Origin: Noviherbaspirillum humi
GTDB taxonomy: Bacteria > Pseudomonadota > Gammaproteobacteria > Burkholderiales > Burkholderiaceae_D
Length of the DNA: 64,000 bases
NCBI RefSeq assembly: GCF_900188095.1
Contig: NZ_FZOT01000001.1
Span: 310,001-374,000, forward strand
Direction: 5' to 3'
In this document: piece after piece, positions 38,504-49,007 of the stretch
Layout of the letters: each line of letters starts with the position of its first letter
Position numbering within the stretch: the stretch's first letter is position 1
Notes under the pieces: generated by a model
Told to the model about the DNA's origin: nothing
Database searches by the model: none
What the model saw: only the letters and a program-made list of their open reading frames with translations
Translations under genes and position numbers: made by a program

Positions 38504-40813
38504 TCAGGCTGCGGCTTTCCCGATTGAATCCGGCGCTAACTTTAGCAGCAAAATTGACACTTTTGCACCGTTGCCTTCAGGCCGGTTGTGAATGTCGATG
38601 CGGCCGCCATGCTCGTCCATGATCTTCTTCACCATCGCCAAACCAAGGCCGGTGCCGCGCGACTTGGAGGTCACATACGGCTCGAAGGCGCGCGCCAGGA
38701 TCTTCGATGCAAATCCCGGACCATTGTCCGTGATGGAAAGACGGACCGCGGTACGGCGACTGCCATCGGAGGCCTGATAGCGAATCGCTTCAGTGACGAC
38801 GTCGATGCGCGCGGCTCCTGCATCCTGGGCCTGTTCGGCCACGGCATCCTGCGCATTCTGCAGAAGGTTGTGAATCACCTGCCGCATCTGCGTCTCATCG
38901 CCCATTATGAGCGGAAGATCAGGCGCTAGGGAAGCGTGAATAATGTCATGGTCATCGCCGCTCACATAGAGGTGGAGCACTTCCTCGATCAGGGCATTCA
39001 GGTCCAGCGGCGAGAGCTGTGCCGGCGGCGTCTTGGCGTAATCGCGGAAGTCGTCGACCATGCGCTTCATCGCGGCGACCTGACTGACGATGGTGTTGGT
39101 GCCCTTGGCCAGCATGGCCGCATCGGGCGGCGCCAGCTTGTCTTCCAGCTTCATCTGCAGCCGCTCGGCCGACAGCTGGATCGGCGTGAGCGGATTCTTG
39201 ATCTCGTGCGCCAGCCGCCGCGCCACTTCTCCCCAGGCAATCGAGCGCTGCGCCGAGATCACGTCGGAGATGTCGTCGAACACCACCACATAACCATCGC
39301 CGCTGGCCACGGGGAGATGGGAGCCGCGCGCCAGCAGCGTCAGCGTCTGCTCGCCGGCGCCCGAAGCATGACGCGGAACCTCGATCTGCTGCTGCCAGTG
39401 CATGCCGCTGCCGGCGTCGGCGGCCGACTGCGCGCTTTGTTCGGAGAAGGCCCTGACCACCGCATCGGCCAGCGGCTGCAGATCAGGCACCGAATGCAGG
39501 GGCTGGCCGATGTACTGGTCGAATTGATGCATCAGGATGCGTTCCACCGATTCGTTGCAGGTCAACAGCCGGAACTGGCTGTCGAACACCATCACGCCGG
39601 CCGACATGTTGGCCAGCACCGACTCGAGATAGGCCTTGGCGTTTTCCAGCGCGGTCCGGTTGCGCTCGACCGATGCGCGGGCATCGGACAGCTGCCGGGT
39701 CATGGTGTTGAACGACTGCGTCAGCGTGCCGAGTTCATCCGATGTGGCGACAATCGGCCGCGGCGACAAGTTCCCCTCCGCCACCGCCTTGGTGCCTTCC
39801 GCCAGCACCAGCAAGGGCTTGGCGAGGTCGCCGGCGATCAGGAAGGCAGCGGCGATGGCGCCGAAGATCGCCAGCAGCAGCGTCAGCGTGAGCGTGACGA
39901 TATAGATCTTGCGCAGGCCGGAGCGCGCCAGGGAGCGTTCCTGGTATTCGCTGTAGGCGGCGCGCAGCGCTTCGGCATTGGTCGCAAGGTGAGGCGGCAC
40001 CGGCTGCATCAGCTGCAGGAAGCGGGTCTCGCTCTGCAGCGAAAGATCGTTGCCAGCCGCCGGGATCATCACCACCGCCCGCAGTCGCAGCTCGGTGGGC
40101 ACGAAGGGCACGCCGGATTTTTTCTGCTCGGCCGCCTCCTGCGAGGCGCTCTCGCTCATGTCCGGCGTTCCTTCGATTGCCGCGAAGCCGCGCGTCAGGC
40201 GCGCCTGGCGCAGCATGGCGGCGCTCGGCAGATCGGGCACGAGGCTGCCGATGCGGCCGCCCACGGTGGCGACGACCTGGCCGTTGGCGCCGACGATGGT
40301 CGCCTCTTCCATCTGCCCCGAGGCGCGCAGGCGCGTCAGCTGGGTCGCCTGCGCCGGCTCCGGCAGTTCGGACAATTCCAGCGCGATGCTGCGCGCCCGC
40401 GCGCTGAGGTCGGCGAGCGAGGAGTCGAGCGCTGTACGACCGAGATTGAGGCCCGCTTCCAGCGCCGATTCCACCCGGACGTCGAACCAGGACTCGATCG
40501 AGCGCGACACGAACTGCACCGACACCATGTAGATCACGCTGCCGGGCAGGATGCCGACCAGCGCGAACATCAGCACCAGCCGCGCCATCAGGCGCGAGCC
40601 GAACTCGCCGCGCTTGAAGCGCTTGTAGAGACGGGCCAGCAGCAGGACGACCAGGCCCAGCAGCGCGGTCGCCATCATCGCATTCAACGCCAGCAGCGAC
40701 GGATAATGATTGTCGAACAGCGCCGAGTTCTCTGAGGCCGACGCCAGCAGGAACAACAGGATGCCGACCACGGGGCCAGCCACTACCAGGGAATAACGCA
40801 GCACTCGGGTCAC
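38504..40813 (-). CDS. ntrY: NtrY-type membrane sensor histidine kinase
   Basis: The 769-residue sensor has several N-terminal membrane helices and a periplasmic region (about 1-330), a HAMP domain, a PAS domain (about 400-480), the phospho-acceptor His in RRLAHEIKNPLTP, and a C-terminal ATPase domain with a GTGLGLAMV G2 box. In alpha- and betaproteobacteria NtrY/NtrX respond to nitrogen or redox signals. It starts two bases after the DUF4390 stop, so rsmB-DUF4390-ntrY-ntrX looks like an operon. Confidence 0.92.
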   Translation of the reverse strand: MTRVLRYSLVVAGPVVGILLFLLASASENSALFDNHYPSLLALNAMMATALLGLVVLLLARLYKRFKRGEFGSRLMARLVLMFALVGILPGSVIYMVSVQFVSRSIESWFDVRVESALEAGLNLGRTALDSSLADLSARARSIALELSELPEPAQATQLTRLRASGQMEEATIVGANGQVVATVGGRIGSLVPDLPSAAMLRQARLTRGFAAIEGTPDMSESASQEAAEQKKSGVPFVPTELRLRAVVMIPAAGNDLSLQSETRFLQLMQPVPPHLATNAEALRAAYSEYQERSLARSGLRKIYIVTLTLTLLLAIFGAIAAAFLIAGDLAKPLLVLAEGTKAVAEGNLSPRPIVATSDELGTLTQSFNTMTRQLSDARASVERNRTALENAKAYLESVLANMSAGVMVFDSQFRLLTCNESVERILMHQFDQYIGQPLHSVPDLQPLADAVVRAFSEQSAQSAADAGSGMHWQQQIEVPRHASGAGEQTLTLLARGSHLPVASGDGYVVVFDDISDVISAQRSIAWGEVARRLAHEIKNPLTPIQLSAERLQMKLEDKLAPPDAAMLAKGTNTIVSQVAAMKRMVDDFRDYAKTPPAQLSPLDLNALIEEVLHLYVSGDDHDIIHASLAPDLPLIMGDETQMRQVIHNLLQNAQDAVAEQAQDAGAARIDVVTEAIRYQASDGSRRTAVRLSITDNGPGFASKILARAFEPYVTSKSRGTGLGLAMVKKIMDEHGGRIDIHNRPEGNGAKVSILLLKLAPDSIGKAAA

Positions 40814-40815
40814 GG

Positions 40816-41394
40816 CTACTCCGCCCGGAACAGGAACAGCTTCCAGTCCGACGAGAAGCGCCAGTCGCTGTTGTTGATGGCATTGACCTGAAATGGCTTG
40901 GGCAGCCGCGTGACATCCAGGCCCATGCGCACCGCCACGTTGTAGACATCGCCCGGCTTGAAAGTGCCTTTCTCGGCGATCAGCCAGCGCCCCGGGCGCC
41001 GCACCAGGGACAGGGCATCGTCGAGCGTGGAAAAGCTCTGCTGCAGGCGGCCGCCGATGGCGGCGTGATATTGATGAGTCAGCACGTTGTAGGAAATGCG
41101 CACGGTCTGCGTGGCGCTCAAGGTCTTTTCATCGAACCAGTACCAGCGCGGACGGGTGACTTCCACGTCGGTAGTGAAATACAGCGGGATGCCGCGGTTG
41201 ACCGCATCCTCCAGACCGCGGTTGAGGTCGAAGGAAAAGCCGAGCGACAGCTTGTAACCCTCATCCGTGCTTTCCATCAGCGCGCGGGTGATCTCGATGC
41301 CGTCCGCCCTGGCAGGCGGGGCCGCGAGCGAGAGCGCGAGCAGGGCCGATGCAAACAGCCAGCAGATCAAGGAATGAAGTTTTTGCAGCGTCAC
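40816..41394 (-). CDS. DUF4390 exported protein
   Basis: The 192-residue protein has a signal peptide ending near residue 30 (PPARADG) and a beta-rich mature domain with the family's FDLNRGLEDAVNRGIPLYF and PRWYWFDEK segments. DUF4390 is of unknown function and commonly lies between rsmB and ntrY in betaproteobacteria, as here. It is probably periplasmic. Confidence 0.88.
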   Translation of the reverse strand: MTLQKLHSLICWLFASALLALSLAAPPARADGIEITRALMESTDEGYKLSLGFSFDLNRGLEDAVNRGIPLYFTTDVEVTRPRWYWFDEKTLSATQTVRISYNVLTHQYHAAIGGRLQQSFSTLDDALSLVRRPGRWLIAEKGTFKPGDVYNVAVRMGLDVTRLPKPFQVNAINNSDWRFSSDWKLFLFRAE

Positions 41395-41463
41395 TCGTCT
41401 ATGGTCCAGAACCGGGGGCTGCCCGGCCGTCTCGCACTATCGGGATGGCTAGTTTATCAGAGG

Positions 41464-42768
41464 CTACTTTTGGAACAGGGCATAAAACAGGCCGTCGTGA
41501 TCCTGTTCAAGTGCGGCGGTCGGCAGCATCTGCCCGGGCGCGTCGAGGCGGCGGGCGTCATGCCGGGCGGCGAAGGCGGCGGCCTGACGTTCCGACTCAT
41601 GAGGCCAGATGGAACAGGTGGCGAACAGCAGCTTGCCGCCTGGCTCCAGCAGCTGCCACAGGTTGTCGAGAATGCGGCCCGACAGCGCGGCCAGCCGGAC
41701 GGCATCGCTCTTGCGACGCAGCCAGCGGATATCCGGGTGGCGTCGCACGATGCCGGAAGCGGTGCATGGCACGTCGGCCAGGATGCGCTGGAAAGGCTTG
41801 CCATCCCACCAGTTGCGAGCCGCGGCATCGCCGCTGGCCAGCTTGGCGGAGAGTTCCAGCCGGCCGAGGTTCTGCCGGACCTTTTCCAGCCGCGCCGGGT
41901 CGCTGTCGAGCGCCGTGAGGTCGATGTCCGCCAGTTCCAGCAGGTGGCCGGTCTTGCCGCCCGGGGCGGCGCAGGCGTCGAGCACCCGCATGCCGTCCCG
42001 CACATCGAGCAAGGGCGCGGCCTGCTGGGCGGCGGCATCCTGCACCGATACCAGTCCGGCGTCGAAGCCGGGAAGCTGGCTGACCGGAAGCGCCTGCACC
42101 ATGCGCACCGCGCTGGCGCCGATGCGCTCGCCTTGCAGGCCATGTTCCCGCAGGCGCTGCAGATAGGCGTCGACATCGGTGCGGCGCCGATTCACGCGCA
42201 GCGTCAGCGGCGGCATGCGGTTGCCGGCTTCCAGAATCGCCTGCCATCGATCGGGATAGGCCTGACGCGTCTCGGTAATCCACCAGTCCGGATAATTCCA
42301 GCGCGCCGACTCCTGCTTCAGCACGGCTTCCAGCAGCGCTTGCCGTTCGCGCAGGAAACGGCGCAGCACCGCATTCACCATGCCCTTGCCATGCGCGGTT
42401 TCCAGCGATGATGAGGCCGCCTCGACGGTCTGGTCGACGACGGTGAAGGCTTCGTAGGGAAAGCTGCCGTCCTCGTCTGGCTGGGCCAGCAAGGCAAGGG
42501 CGCAGCACAGCAGAACGTGCAAGAGAGGCGGCGAGGGCGCGCGGGTGGTCAGGCGATCCAGCAAAGCCTGCGACAACCCCAGGCGGCGCAGCGCCCGGTA
42601 CGCAATGTCCTGGATCGCGCCGCGGGAAGGCGGCGGCGCGGCGGTGGCGGCGAACACGCCTGCCAGTGCCTGCGGCAGGGCGGCGCCTTCGCGTACCGAG
42701 GCAAGCGCGCGGGCGGCGCCTTGAAGGGCAAAGGCAAGCGAATCGTTCTTTAAGCGGGTTCTGGACAA
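41464..42768 (-). CDS. rsmB: 16S rRNA (cytosine-967-C5) methyltransferase
   Basis: The 434-residue enzyme has an N-terminal NusB-like domain (about 1-140) and a C-terminal RsmB/NOP methyltransferase domain with the SAM motif DACAAPGGKTGHLLE and the two catalytic Cys segments DVPCTASG and FATCS. It methylates C967 of 16S rRNA. It is the first gene of the rsmB-DUF4390-ntrY-ntrX series; in relatives it usually follows fmt. Confidence 0.95.
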   Translation of the reverse strand: MSRTRLKNDSLAFALQGAARALASVREGAALPQALAGVFAATAAPPPSRGAIQDIAYRALRRLGLSQALLDRLTTRAPSPPLLHVLLCCALALLAQPDEDGSFPYEAFTVVDQTVEAASSSLETAHGKGMVNAVLRRFLRERQALLEAVLKQESARWNYPDWWITETRQAYPDRWQAILEAGNRMPPLTLRVNRRRTDVDAYLQRLREHGLQGERIGASAVRMVQALPVSQLPGFDAGLVSVQDAAAQQAAPLLDVRDGMRVLDACAAPGGKTGHLLELADIDLTALDSDPARLEKVRQNLGRLELSAKLASGDAAARNWWDGKPFQRILADVPCTASGIVRRHPDIRWLRRKSDAVRLAALSGRILDNLWQLLEPGGKLLFATCSIWPHESERQAAAFAARHDARRLDAPGQMLPTAALEQDHDGLFYALFQK

Positions 42769-42990
42769 AACGGGATCCGGTAACAGGCCCGAAGCGGGCG
42801 GGGCGGCATGATGGAAAAAGCAGGCAAGGAGACTCCGGGAATGGCGGGCGGTCTCAGCGGATAAGCGTGGACGCGATGCCTGCGCCGGCGCGATTGTAGC
42901 GGAATTCCGGGCGTCGGCTCAGGATAGGAGGCGCTTGCCATGCGGCATGCAGGCCAAGTCCCGGCGAACGAAGCCGGTGCGAAGCCGTCG

Positions 42991-43335
42991 CTACACGCCC
43001 CACATGACGTCTTTCCTGTCCTTGGCGGCGGCGCGCATCATTTCCAGCAAGGGATAGGCACGCGTGGCGAAGGTGACGACCTCCACCGGCTCGTGCTCGT
43101 TGTCGTCGCCGGCCTCCCCGTGGTGGGCGGTGATGTCATGACTGACTTCATCGGAAATCGGATGCATCCGGCTCTCCGCGATTTCCGCTTCGAGCTTGGC
43201 CACGGCTTGCGGCATTTCCTCCGCGGTAATGACGCCGCGTCCGAGGTCCTTGTGCAGGAGGTCGAGAATGCGCTTGGCATGCTCCTCGTACATCAGCACT
43301 TCCGCTGCCGCCTTGGATTTGAATCGAACCAGCAT
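42991..43335 (-). CDS. DUF1840 domain-containing protein
   Basis: The 114-residue protein starts MLVRFKSKAAAEVLMYEEHA and continues with the amphipathic helices and acidic loop of DUF1840, a betaproteobacterial family of unknown function. GGAGG precedes the ATG at 43335; four codons further upstream are open but lack a ribosome site. It is the last gene of the ubiK-comM series. Confidence 0.88.
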   Translation of the reverse strand: MLVRFKSKAAAEVLMYEEHAKRILDLLHKDLGRGVITAEEMPQAVAKLEAEIAESRMHPISDEVSHDITAHHGEAGDDNEHEPVEVVTFATRAYPLLEMMRAAAKDRKDVMWGV

Positions 43336-43453
43336 GATGCCCTCCACATTTCTTTTGAAGATTAGACCATCGCTCGCACAAGCGGTTTGCTGCAGGCCAG
43401 AATCAGGACGCCAAAGCGGCGATTCGGTTCCCTAAATCGGGCCGGAGCCATCG

Positions 43454-43990
43454 CTACAGCGTCTTGAAGGACGAGAAAAAAGTATCCGCCGCCTCCCGCG
43501 ACACCGCCGGTTCCCTGCCCAGAATCACCAGCTGATAGACCCGCTTGTCCTTGGCGCCGAAGCGCGCCAGCAGCAGCCGCGGCTGGCCTTGCGTGTTCGA
43601 GCCGGGCGGACCGACCGCTTCGACCTCCCGGAACGACATGCCGGCCGCCGTCACCGTCCTTTCCTGGCGCGGCGCGGCGCCGACATTTCTCAACATCGCG
43701 GTCTGCATCGCGGCGAGTGCTTGCACGGTCTGGGCGGCATCCGACAATTCGGCGGTGCCGACGGCGTAGGTGACATCGTCCACCTCAGCGGCGGTCATGG
43801 TCATGGTGACGGGAATCTCGCCCAGACGGATCGGCCGGGAAAAGCTGGATGCCTTGCCGGGCAGCGTCACCATGAAGGGCGCGCCTTCGCCGCGCACATC
43901 GCGCCAGTCGAGCCGGGGCGAGCATGCCGTAAAGATCAGCAAGGCAAGCAGCGCCGCGCCGCGGCGCAGGGTTGGGAAGGATGGGGTCAT
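43454..43990 (-). CDS. Putative lipoprotein of unknown function
   Basis: The 178-residue protein has a lipoprotein signal peptide with lipobox FTAC (about residues 20-23) and a mature part with GAPFMVTLPGKASSFS and a C-terminal DTFFSSFKTL. It resembles small periplasmic proteins of the PsbP/MOG1-like type, but I cannot assign a family firmly. It follows comM by 60 bases. Confidence 0.72.
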   Translation of the reverse strand: MTPSFPTLRRGAALLALLIFTACSPRLDWRDVRGEGAPFMVTLPGKASSFSRPIRLGEIPVTMTMTAAEVDDVTYAVGTAELSDAAQTVQALAAMQTAMLRNVGAAPRQERTVTAAGMSFREVEAVGPPGSNTQGQPRLLLARFGAKDKRVYQLVILGREPAVSREAADTFFSSFKTL

Positions 43991-44050
43991 GCCAGGATGG
44001 TAACAGGAGGGCGACCGGCATGCGCGCCGCCGGCGAACCGGGTCGACGGA

Positions 44051-45574
44051 TTACTGTGCCTGCAGTCCGCGCCGGTACTGGATGGCTTCGGCCACATGAG
44101 CGCCCGATACCCGCTGTGCGCCGGCCAGATCGGCGATGGTGCGGGCCACTTTCAGCACCCGATGGTAGGCGCGCGGCGACCAGTTGAGCCGAGCCATGGC
44201 CTGCTTCAGCAATTGCACGCCGGACTCGTCGGGCGTGCACTCGGCATCGATCTCGGCGCCGCTCAGCGCCTGGTTCAGCTTGCCCTGGCGTTCTTGCTGC
44301 CGGCGCGCCGCCCGGGTCACCCGCGCCGCAACCGCCGCCGAGCTTTCGCTGGCAGCCTGTCCCATCAGCTCATCCTGCGACAGGTCGGCCACCAGCACCT
44401 GCATGTCGATGCGGTCGAGCAGCGGCCCGGAGATGCGGCCCTGGTAGCGCCGTATGCTGTCCGGCGAACAGCGGCATTCGCGCCGGCTGTGGCCGAAGTA
44501 GCCGCAGGGGCAGGGGTTCATCGCCGCCACCAGTTGGAACGCGGCCGGGAAGTCGGCCTGCCGGGCGGCGCGGGAAATCGTGATCTGGCCGGACTCGAGC
44601 GGCTCGCGCAGGGCTTCGAGCACCCGTCGATCGAATTCGGGCAATTCATCCAGAAAGAGCACGCCCCGGTGGGCCAGGGAAATCTCGCCCGGCCGCGGCG
44701 CATTGCCGCCGCCGACCAGCGCCACGCCCGACGCGGTATGGTGCGGCGCCCGGAAAGGCCGAACCTTCCAGCGGGCGCTGGAAAAGCCTCCCGTCAAGGA
44801 GTGCACCGCCGCCGATTCCAGCGCGTCGTCCTCGCTCATCGGCGGCAGGATGCCGGGGAAGCGGCTGGCCAGCATCGACTTGCCGGTGCCCGGCGGCCCG
44901 ATCATCAACAGGTTGTGACCACCGCTGGCTGCCACCTCCAGCGCCCGGCGTGCCTGCGCCTGTCCTTTTACATCGCACAAGTCCGGATAAGCGGGCGCCG
45001 TCTCGACGGCATCCGATGTATACGCCGTCAGCCTCGAGGAGTCGTCTTTTGCCGCGAAGTGGGCGCAAACCTCGAGAAGCGTCTTGGCGGGAAGGATGGT
45101 GGCATCCCGCACCAGGCTGGCCTCGGCGGCATTGGACTGCGGAAGAATGAAGGCACGGCGCCTGCCGCAAGAATGGCTGGCGCGATGCATGGCGAACGTC
45201 ATCGCCAGGGCGCCGCGTATCGGCCTCAGCTCCCCGGAGAGGGAGAGTTCGCCGGCGAATTCATAACGGTCGAGCGCGTCGCCGGGAATCTGCTCCGAAG
45301 CCGCCAGGATGCCGAGGGCGATCGGCAGGTCGAACCGGCCGGATTCCTTGGGCAGGTCGGCCGGCGCCAGATTGACGGTGATGCGGCGGGCAGGAAATTC
45401 GAAGCGCGCGTTCTGCAGCGCCGCCCGGACCCGGTCACGCGCTTCCTTGACCTCGGTTTCGGGCAGGCCGACGATGGTGAATGCCGGAAGACCATTCGCC
45501 AGATGGACTTCCACGGTGACTTCCGGCGCTTCCATGCCAGCCAGCGCCCGGCTTTTCAGCACTGCCAGGCTCAT
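44051..45574 (-). CDS. comM: YifB family AAA+ ATPase / ComM
   Basis: The 507-residue protein has an N-terminal Lon-protease-like domain (about 1-170), a central Mg-chelatase AAA+ domain with Walker A GPPGTGKS (about residues 224-231), a CPCGYFGHSRRECRC zinc-like element, and a C-terminal helical domain. ComM acts as a helicase that promotes branch migration during natural transformation. It starts three bases after the ubiK stop. Along with DprA it suggests a transformation-related gene set. Confidence 0.93.
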   Translation of the reverse strand: MSLAVLKSRALAGMEAPEVTVEVHLANGLPAFTIVGLPETEVKEARDRVRAALQNARFEFPARRITVNLAPADLPKESGRFDLPIALGILAASEQIPGDALDRYEFAGELSLSGELRPIRGALAMTFAMHRASHSCGRRRAFILPQSNAAEASLVRDATILPAKTLLEVCAHFAAKDDSSRLTAYTSDAVETAPAYPDLCDVKGQAQARRALEVAASGGHNLLMIGPPGTGKSMLASRFPGILPPMSEDDALESAAVHSLTGGFSSARWKVRPFRAPHHTASGVALVGGGNAPRPGEISLAHRGVLFLDELPEFDRRVLEALREPLESGQITISRAARQADFPAAFQLVAAMNPCPCGYFGHSRRECRCSPDSIRRYQGRISGPLLDRIDMQVLVADLSQDELMGQAASESSAAVAARVTRAARRQQERQGKLNQALSGAEIDAECTPDESGVQLLKQAMARLNWSPRAYHRVLKVARTIADLAGAQRVSGAHVAEAIQYRRGLQAQ

Positions 45575-45577
45575 TGC

Positions 45578-45817
45578 CTACTTTTTGAGCTGCGCTTCCA
45601 GTTCGGCAACCCGCGCTTCCAGCACTTCCAGTTTGGCCCGCGTCTTGGCCAGCACCTGCGCCTGGATGTCGAATTCCTCACGAGTAACCAGATCGAGCTT
45701 GGAAAAGCCCTGGCTCAGCATCGCCTTCACATTTTTCTCCAGGTCCTTGGCGGGCGAGTTGTCGATGGCCTGGTTGATTTTCGATTGCAGATCGCTAAAG
45801 AAAGCATTCATGTTCAT
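45578..45817 (-). CDS. ubiK: Ubiquinone biosynthesis accessory factor UbiK
   Basis: The 79-residue protein has the BMFP layout: an N-terminal amphipathic part (AFFSDLQSKINQAIDNSPA) and a C-terminal coiled coil (TRAKLEVLEARVAELEAQLKK). UbiK binds UbiJ and lipids and supports aerobic ubiquinone synthesis. It lies three bases before comM. A second in-frame ATG two codons in (45811) is an equal start candidate. Confidence 0.9.
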   Translation of the reverse strand: MNMNAFFSDLQSKINQAIDNSPAKDLEKNVKAMLSQGFSKLDLVTREEFDIQAQVLAKTRAKLEVLEARVAELEAQLKK

Positions 45818-45836
45818 ATAGTTAGCCTGTAGTGGA

Positions 45837-45851
45837 GCACCAATTCAGTGC
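45837..45851 (+). promoter_or_regulatory. Candidate NtrC enhancer site
   Basis: GCACC-AATTC-AGTGC matches the NtrC dyad GCACC-N5-GGTGC at nine of ten conserved positions. It lies about 150 bases upstream of the sigma-54 promoter, a normal enhancer distance. Confidence 0.6.
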
Positions 45852-45890
45852 GAGAGGAGAGGGCTGCCTTACCTTGGTGCGCCAGTTTTC

Positions 45891-45903
45891 GGTGCATTGC
45901 ACC
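45891..45903. repeat. Inverted repeat GGTGCATTGCACC
   Basis: GGTGCA-T-TGCACC is a perfect palindrome around one central base. Its arms are NtrC half-sites in inverted order, but the spacing is wrong for a standard NtrC site. It may be a second binding site or a remnant. Confidence 0.45.
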
Positions 45904-45986
45904 TTATCTAAGCTCGCCGTACCCGAAAGGCCGGGAAATCAAGAACTAAGTAGTCAAAATGTTAACGTATCCCGGGCGAAATAGGG

Positions 45987-46002
45987 TGGCATAAGTCCTG
46001 CT
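45987..46002 (+). promoter_or_regulatory. Sigma-54 promoter of the porin-glnK-amtB operon
   Basis: TGGCATAAGTCCTGCT carries the -24 GG and -12 GC at the exact sigma-54 spacing (consensus TGGCAC-N5-TTGCW); only the first T of TTGC differs. Transcription would start near 46014, leaving a leader of about 56 bases to the porin ATG. Confidence 0.8.
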
Positions 46003-46069
46003 AAACAGGGAGAAAGTTTCAAGAAATTCCTGACTATTTGTCCCAGGCCAACACCAAAGAGGAAAACCC

Positions 46070-47178
<1,109 letters not shown>

Positions 47179-47191
47179 TACGGAGACAACA

Positions 47192-48748
47192 ATGAAGAAA
47201 ACCCTAGCAAGCCTCCTCGCCGCCGGCGTCATGCTGTTCGGCGCGGGAATGTCCTCGCCGGCACTGGCGATCGACGCGCCGTCCAGCTCCAAAGCCGAGG
47301 CCGCCGCCATCACCGGCGCGCCGCCCGCGGCCGCCCCGGCCGCACCGTCCCTCACCGCGCCGGCTGCCGCGGCACCCGCTGCGGCGGCCCCTGCAGCGGC
47401 AGCGGCGCCGGCTGCCGCAACGCCCGCAGCCGCTCCGGTCCCCAACAAGGGCGATACCGCCTGGATGCTGGTGGCCACCCTGCTCGTCATCATGATGAGC
47501 ATTCCCGGCCTGGCGCTGTTCTACGGCGGCCTGGTCCGCTCCAAGAACATGCTGTCGATCCTGATGCAGGTCTTCATGGTGTTCTCGCTGATCACGGTGC
47601 TGTGGTTCATCTACGGCTACTCGCTGGCGTTCACCGAGGGCAATGCCTTCATCGGCTCGCTGGACCGGCTGTTCCTCAAGGGGATGACGCCTGACACCAA
47701 CACCGGCACCTTCAGCAAGGGCGTGGTGATTCCGGAGTTTGCCTTCGTCGCCTTCCAGGCCACTTTCGCCGCCATCACCTCCGGCCTGATCATCGGCGCC
47801 TTTGCCGAGCGCGTGAAGTTCTCCGCCGTGCTGTTGTTCATGGTGCTGTGGTTCACCTTCTCCTACCTGCCGATCGCCCACATGGTCTGGTTCTGGCCCG
47901 GTCCCGATGCCTTCACCGACGCCGCCGCCGCGGAAAAGGCCACCGGCGTCTCCGGCTGGCTGTTCCAGAAGGGCGCGCTTGACTTCGCCGGCGGCACCGT
48001 GGTTCACATCAATGCCGCCGTTGCCGGCCTGGTCGGCGCCTTCGTGGTCGGCAAGCGCATTGGCTACGGCCGCGAATCCATGGCCCCGCACTCCCTGACC
48101 ATGACCATGATCGGCGCCTCGCTGCTGTGGGTGGGCTGGTTCGGCTTCAACGCCGGTTCCGCCCTGGAAGCAGGCGGCTCCGCCGCGCTCGCCTTCGTCA
48201 ACACGCTGCTGGCCACCGCGGCCGCCACCGTCGCCTGGACCTTCGGCGAGTGGATGGGCAAGGGCAAGCCCTCCATGCTGGGTGCGGCTTCCGGCGCCGT
48301 TGCCGGCCTGGTTGCCATCACCCCGGCCGCCGGCTTCGTCGGCGTCATGGGCGCCCTGGTGATCGGCCTGCTGGCCGGCATCGTCTGCCTGTGGGGCGTG
48401 AACGGCCTGAAGCGCATGCTCGGCGCCGATGATTCCCTGGATGTGTTCGGCGTGCATGGCGTCGGCGGCATCCTGGGATCGCTGCTGACCGGCGTGTTCG
48501 CCGCACCGTCCCTTGGCGGCACCGGCATCTTCGATTACGTCGCCAACAAGGCGTCCGCGGAGTATTCGATCGCCGGCCAGGTCTGGGTGCAACTGCAGGG
48601 GGTGATCACCACCGTGATCTGGTCCGCTGTGGTCGCCTTCATCGCCTTCAAGCTGGTCGACCTGATCGTCGGTCTGCGCGTGCCGGAAGAAGAGGAGCGC
48701 GAAGGCCTGGACATCACCAGCCACGGAGAATCCGCCTACCATATGTAA
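47192..48748 (+). CDS. amtB: Ammonium transporter
   Basis: The 518-residue protein has a signal peptide (about 1-26), then an unusual Ala/Pro-rich stretch of about 60 residues, then the eleven-helix Amt core, starting GDTAWMLVATLLVIMM, with the family motifs and the twin-His region (VVHINAAVAG and DVFGVHGVGG). It conducts ammonium and is gated by GlnK. The CGGAGAC site precedes the ATG at 47192. Confidence 0.95.
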   Translation: MKKTLASLLAAGVMLFGAGMSSPALAIDAPSSSKAEAAAITGAPPAAAPAAPSLTAPAAAAPAAAAPAAAAAPAAATPAAAPVPNKGDTAWMLVATLLVIMMSIPGLALFYGGLVRSKNMLSILMQVFMVFSLITVLWFIYGYSLAFTEGNAFIGSLDRLFLKGMTPDTNTGTFSKGVVIPEFAFVAFQATFAAITSGLIIGAFAERVKFSAVLLFMVLWFTFSYLPIAHMVWFWPGPDAFTDAAAAEKATGVSGWLFQKGALDFAGGTVVHINAAVAGLVGAFVVGKRIGYGRESMAPHSLTMTMIGASLLWVGWFGFNAGSALEAGGSAALAFVNTLLATAAATVAWTFGEWMGKGKPSMLGAASGAVAGLVAITPAAGFVGVMGALVIGLLAGIVCLWGVNGLKRMLGADDSLDVFGVHGVGGILGSLLTGVFAAPSLGGTGIFDYVANKASAEYSIAGQVWVQLQGVITTVIWSAVVAFIAFKLVDLIVGLRVPEEEEREGLDITSHGESAYHM

Positions 48749-48783
48749 TCGAGGTCTTCGCCGGCTGCCGGCGAAGCGCCCAG

Positions 48784-48807
48784 CGCCTCCCCCGCGGAGG
48801 CGTTTTT
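48784..48807 (+). terminator. Intrinsic terminator after amtB
   Basis: CGCCTCC and GGAGGCG form a 7-bp stem with a five-base loop followed by TTTTT. It lies about 35 bases past the amtB stop. Confidence 0.85.
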
Positions 48808-48857
48808 GCTTTTGGGCCTTTAAATTTAGGTCCTCGTCCCCATGTGCGAGACGTTGG

Positions 48858-48889
48858 AAACCCGCCCTCGGCGCGGGTTTTTCCTTTTT
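48858..48889 (+). terminator. Second intrinsic terminator between amtB and gshA
   Basis: AAACCCGC and GCGGGTTT form an 8-bp stem with a seven-base loop, continued by TTCCTTTTT. It may back up the first terminator, or end a short leader before gshA. Confidence 0.75.
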
Positions 48890-49007
48890 GGCGCGGACGG
48901 CGCGCGATCAGCCGGTTGATTCGGCGGTCTCAGCCGTATCCGGCGCAAGGCAACGATTCCCGATAGAATCGTCAAGCCGCGCATTACAGCTCATTCAGAA
49001 GGTTTAT

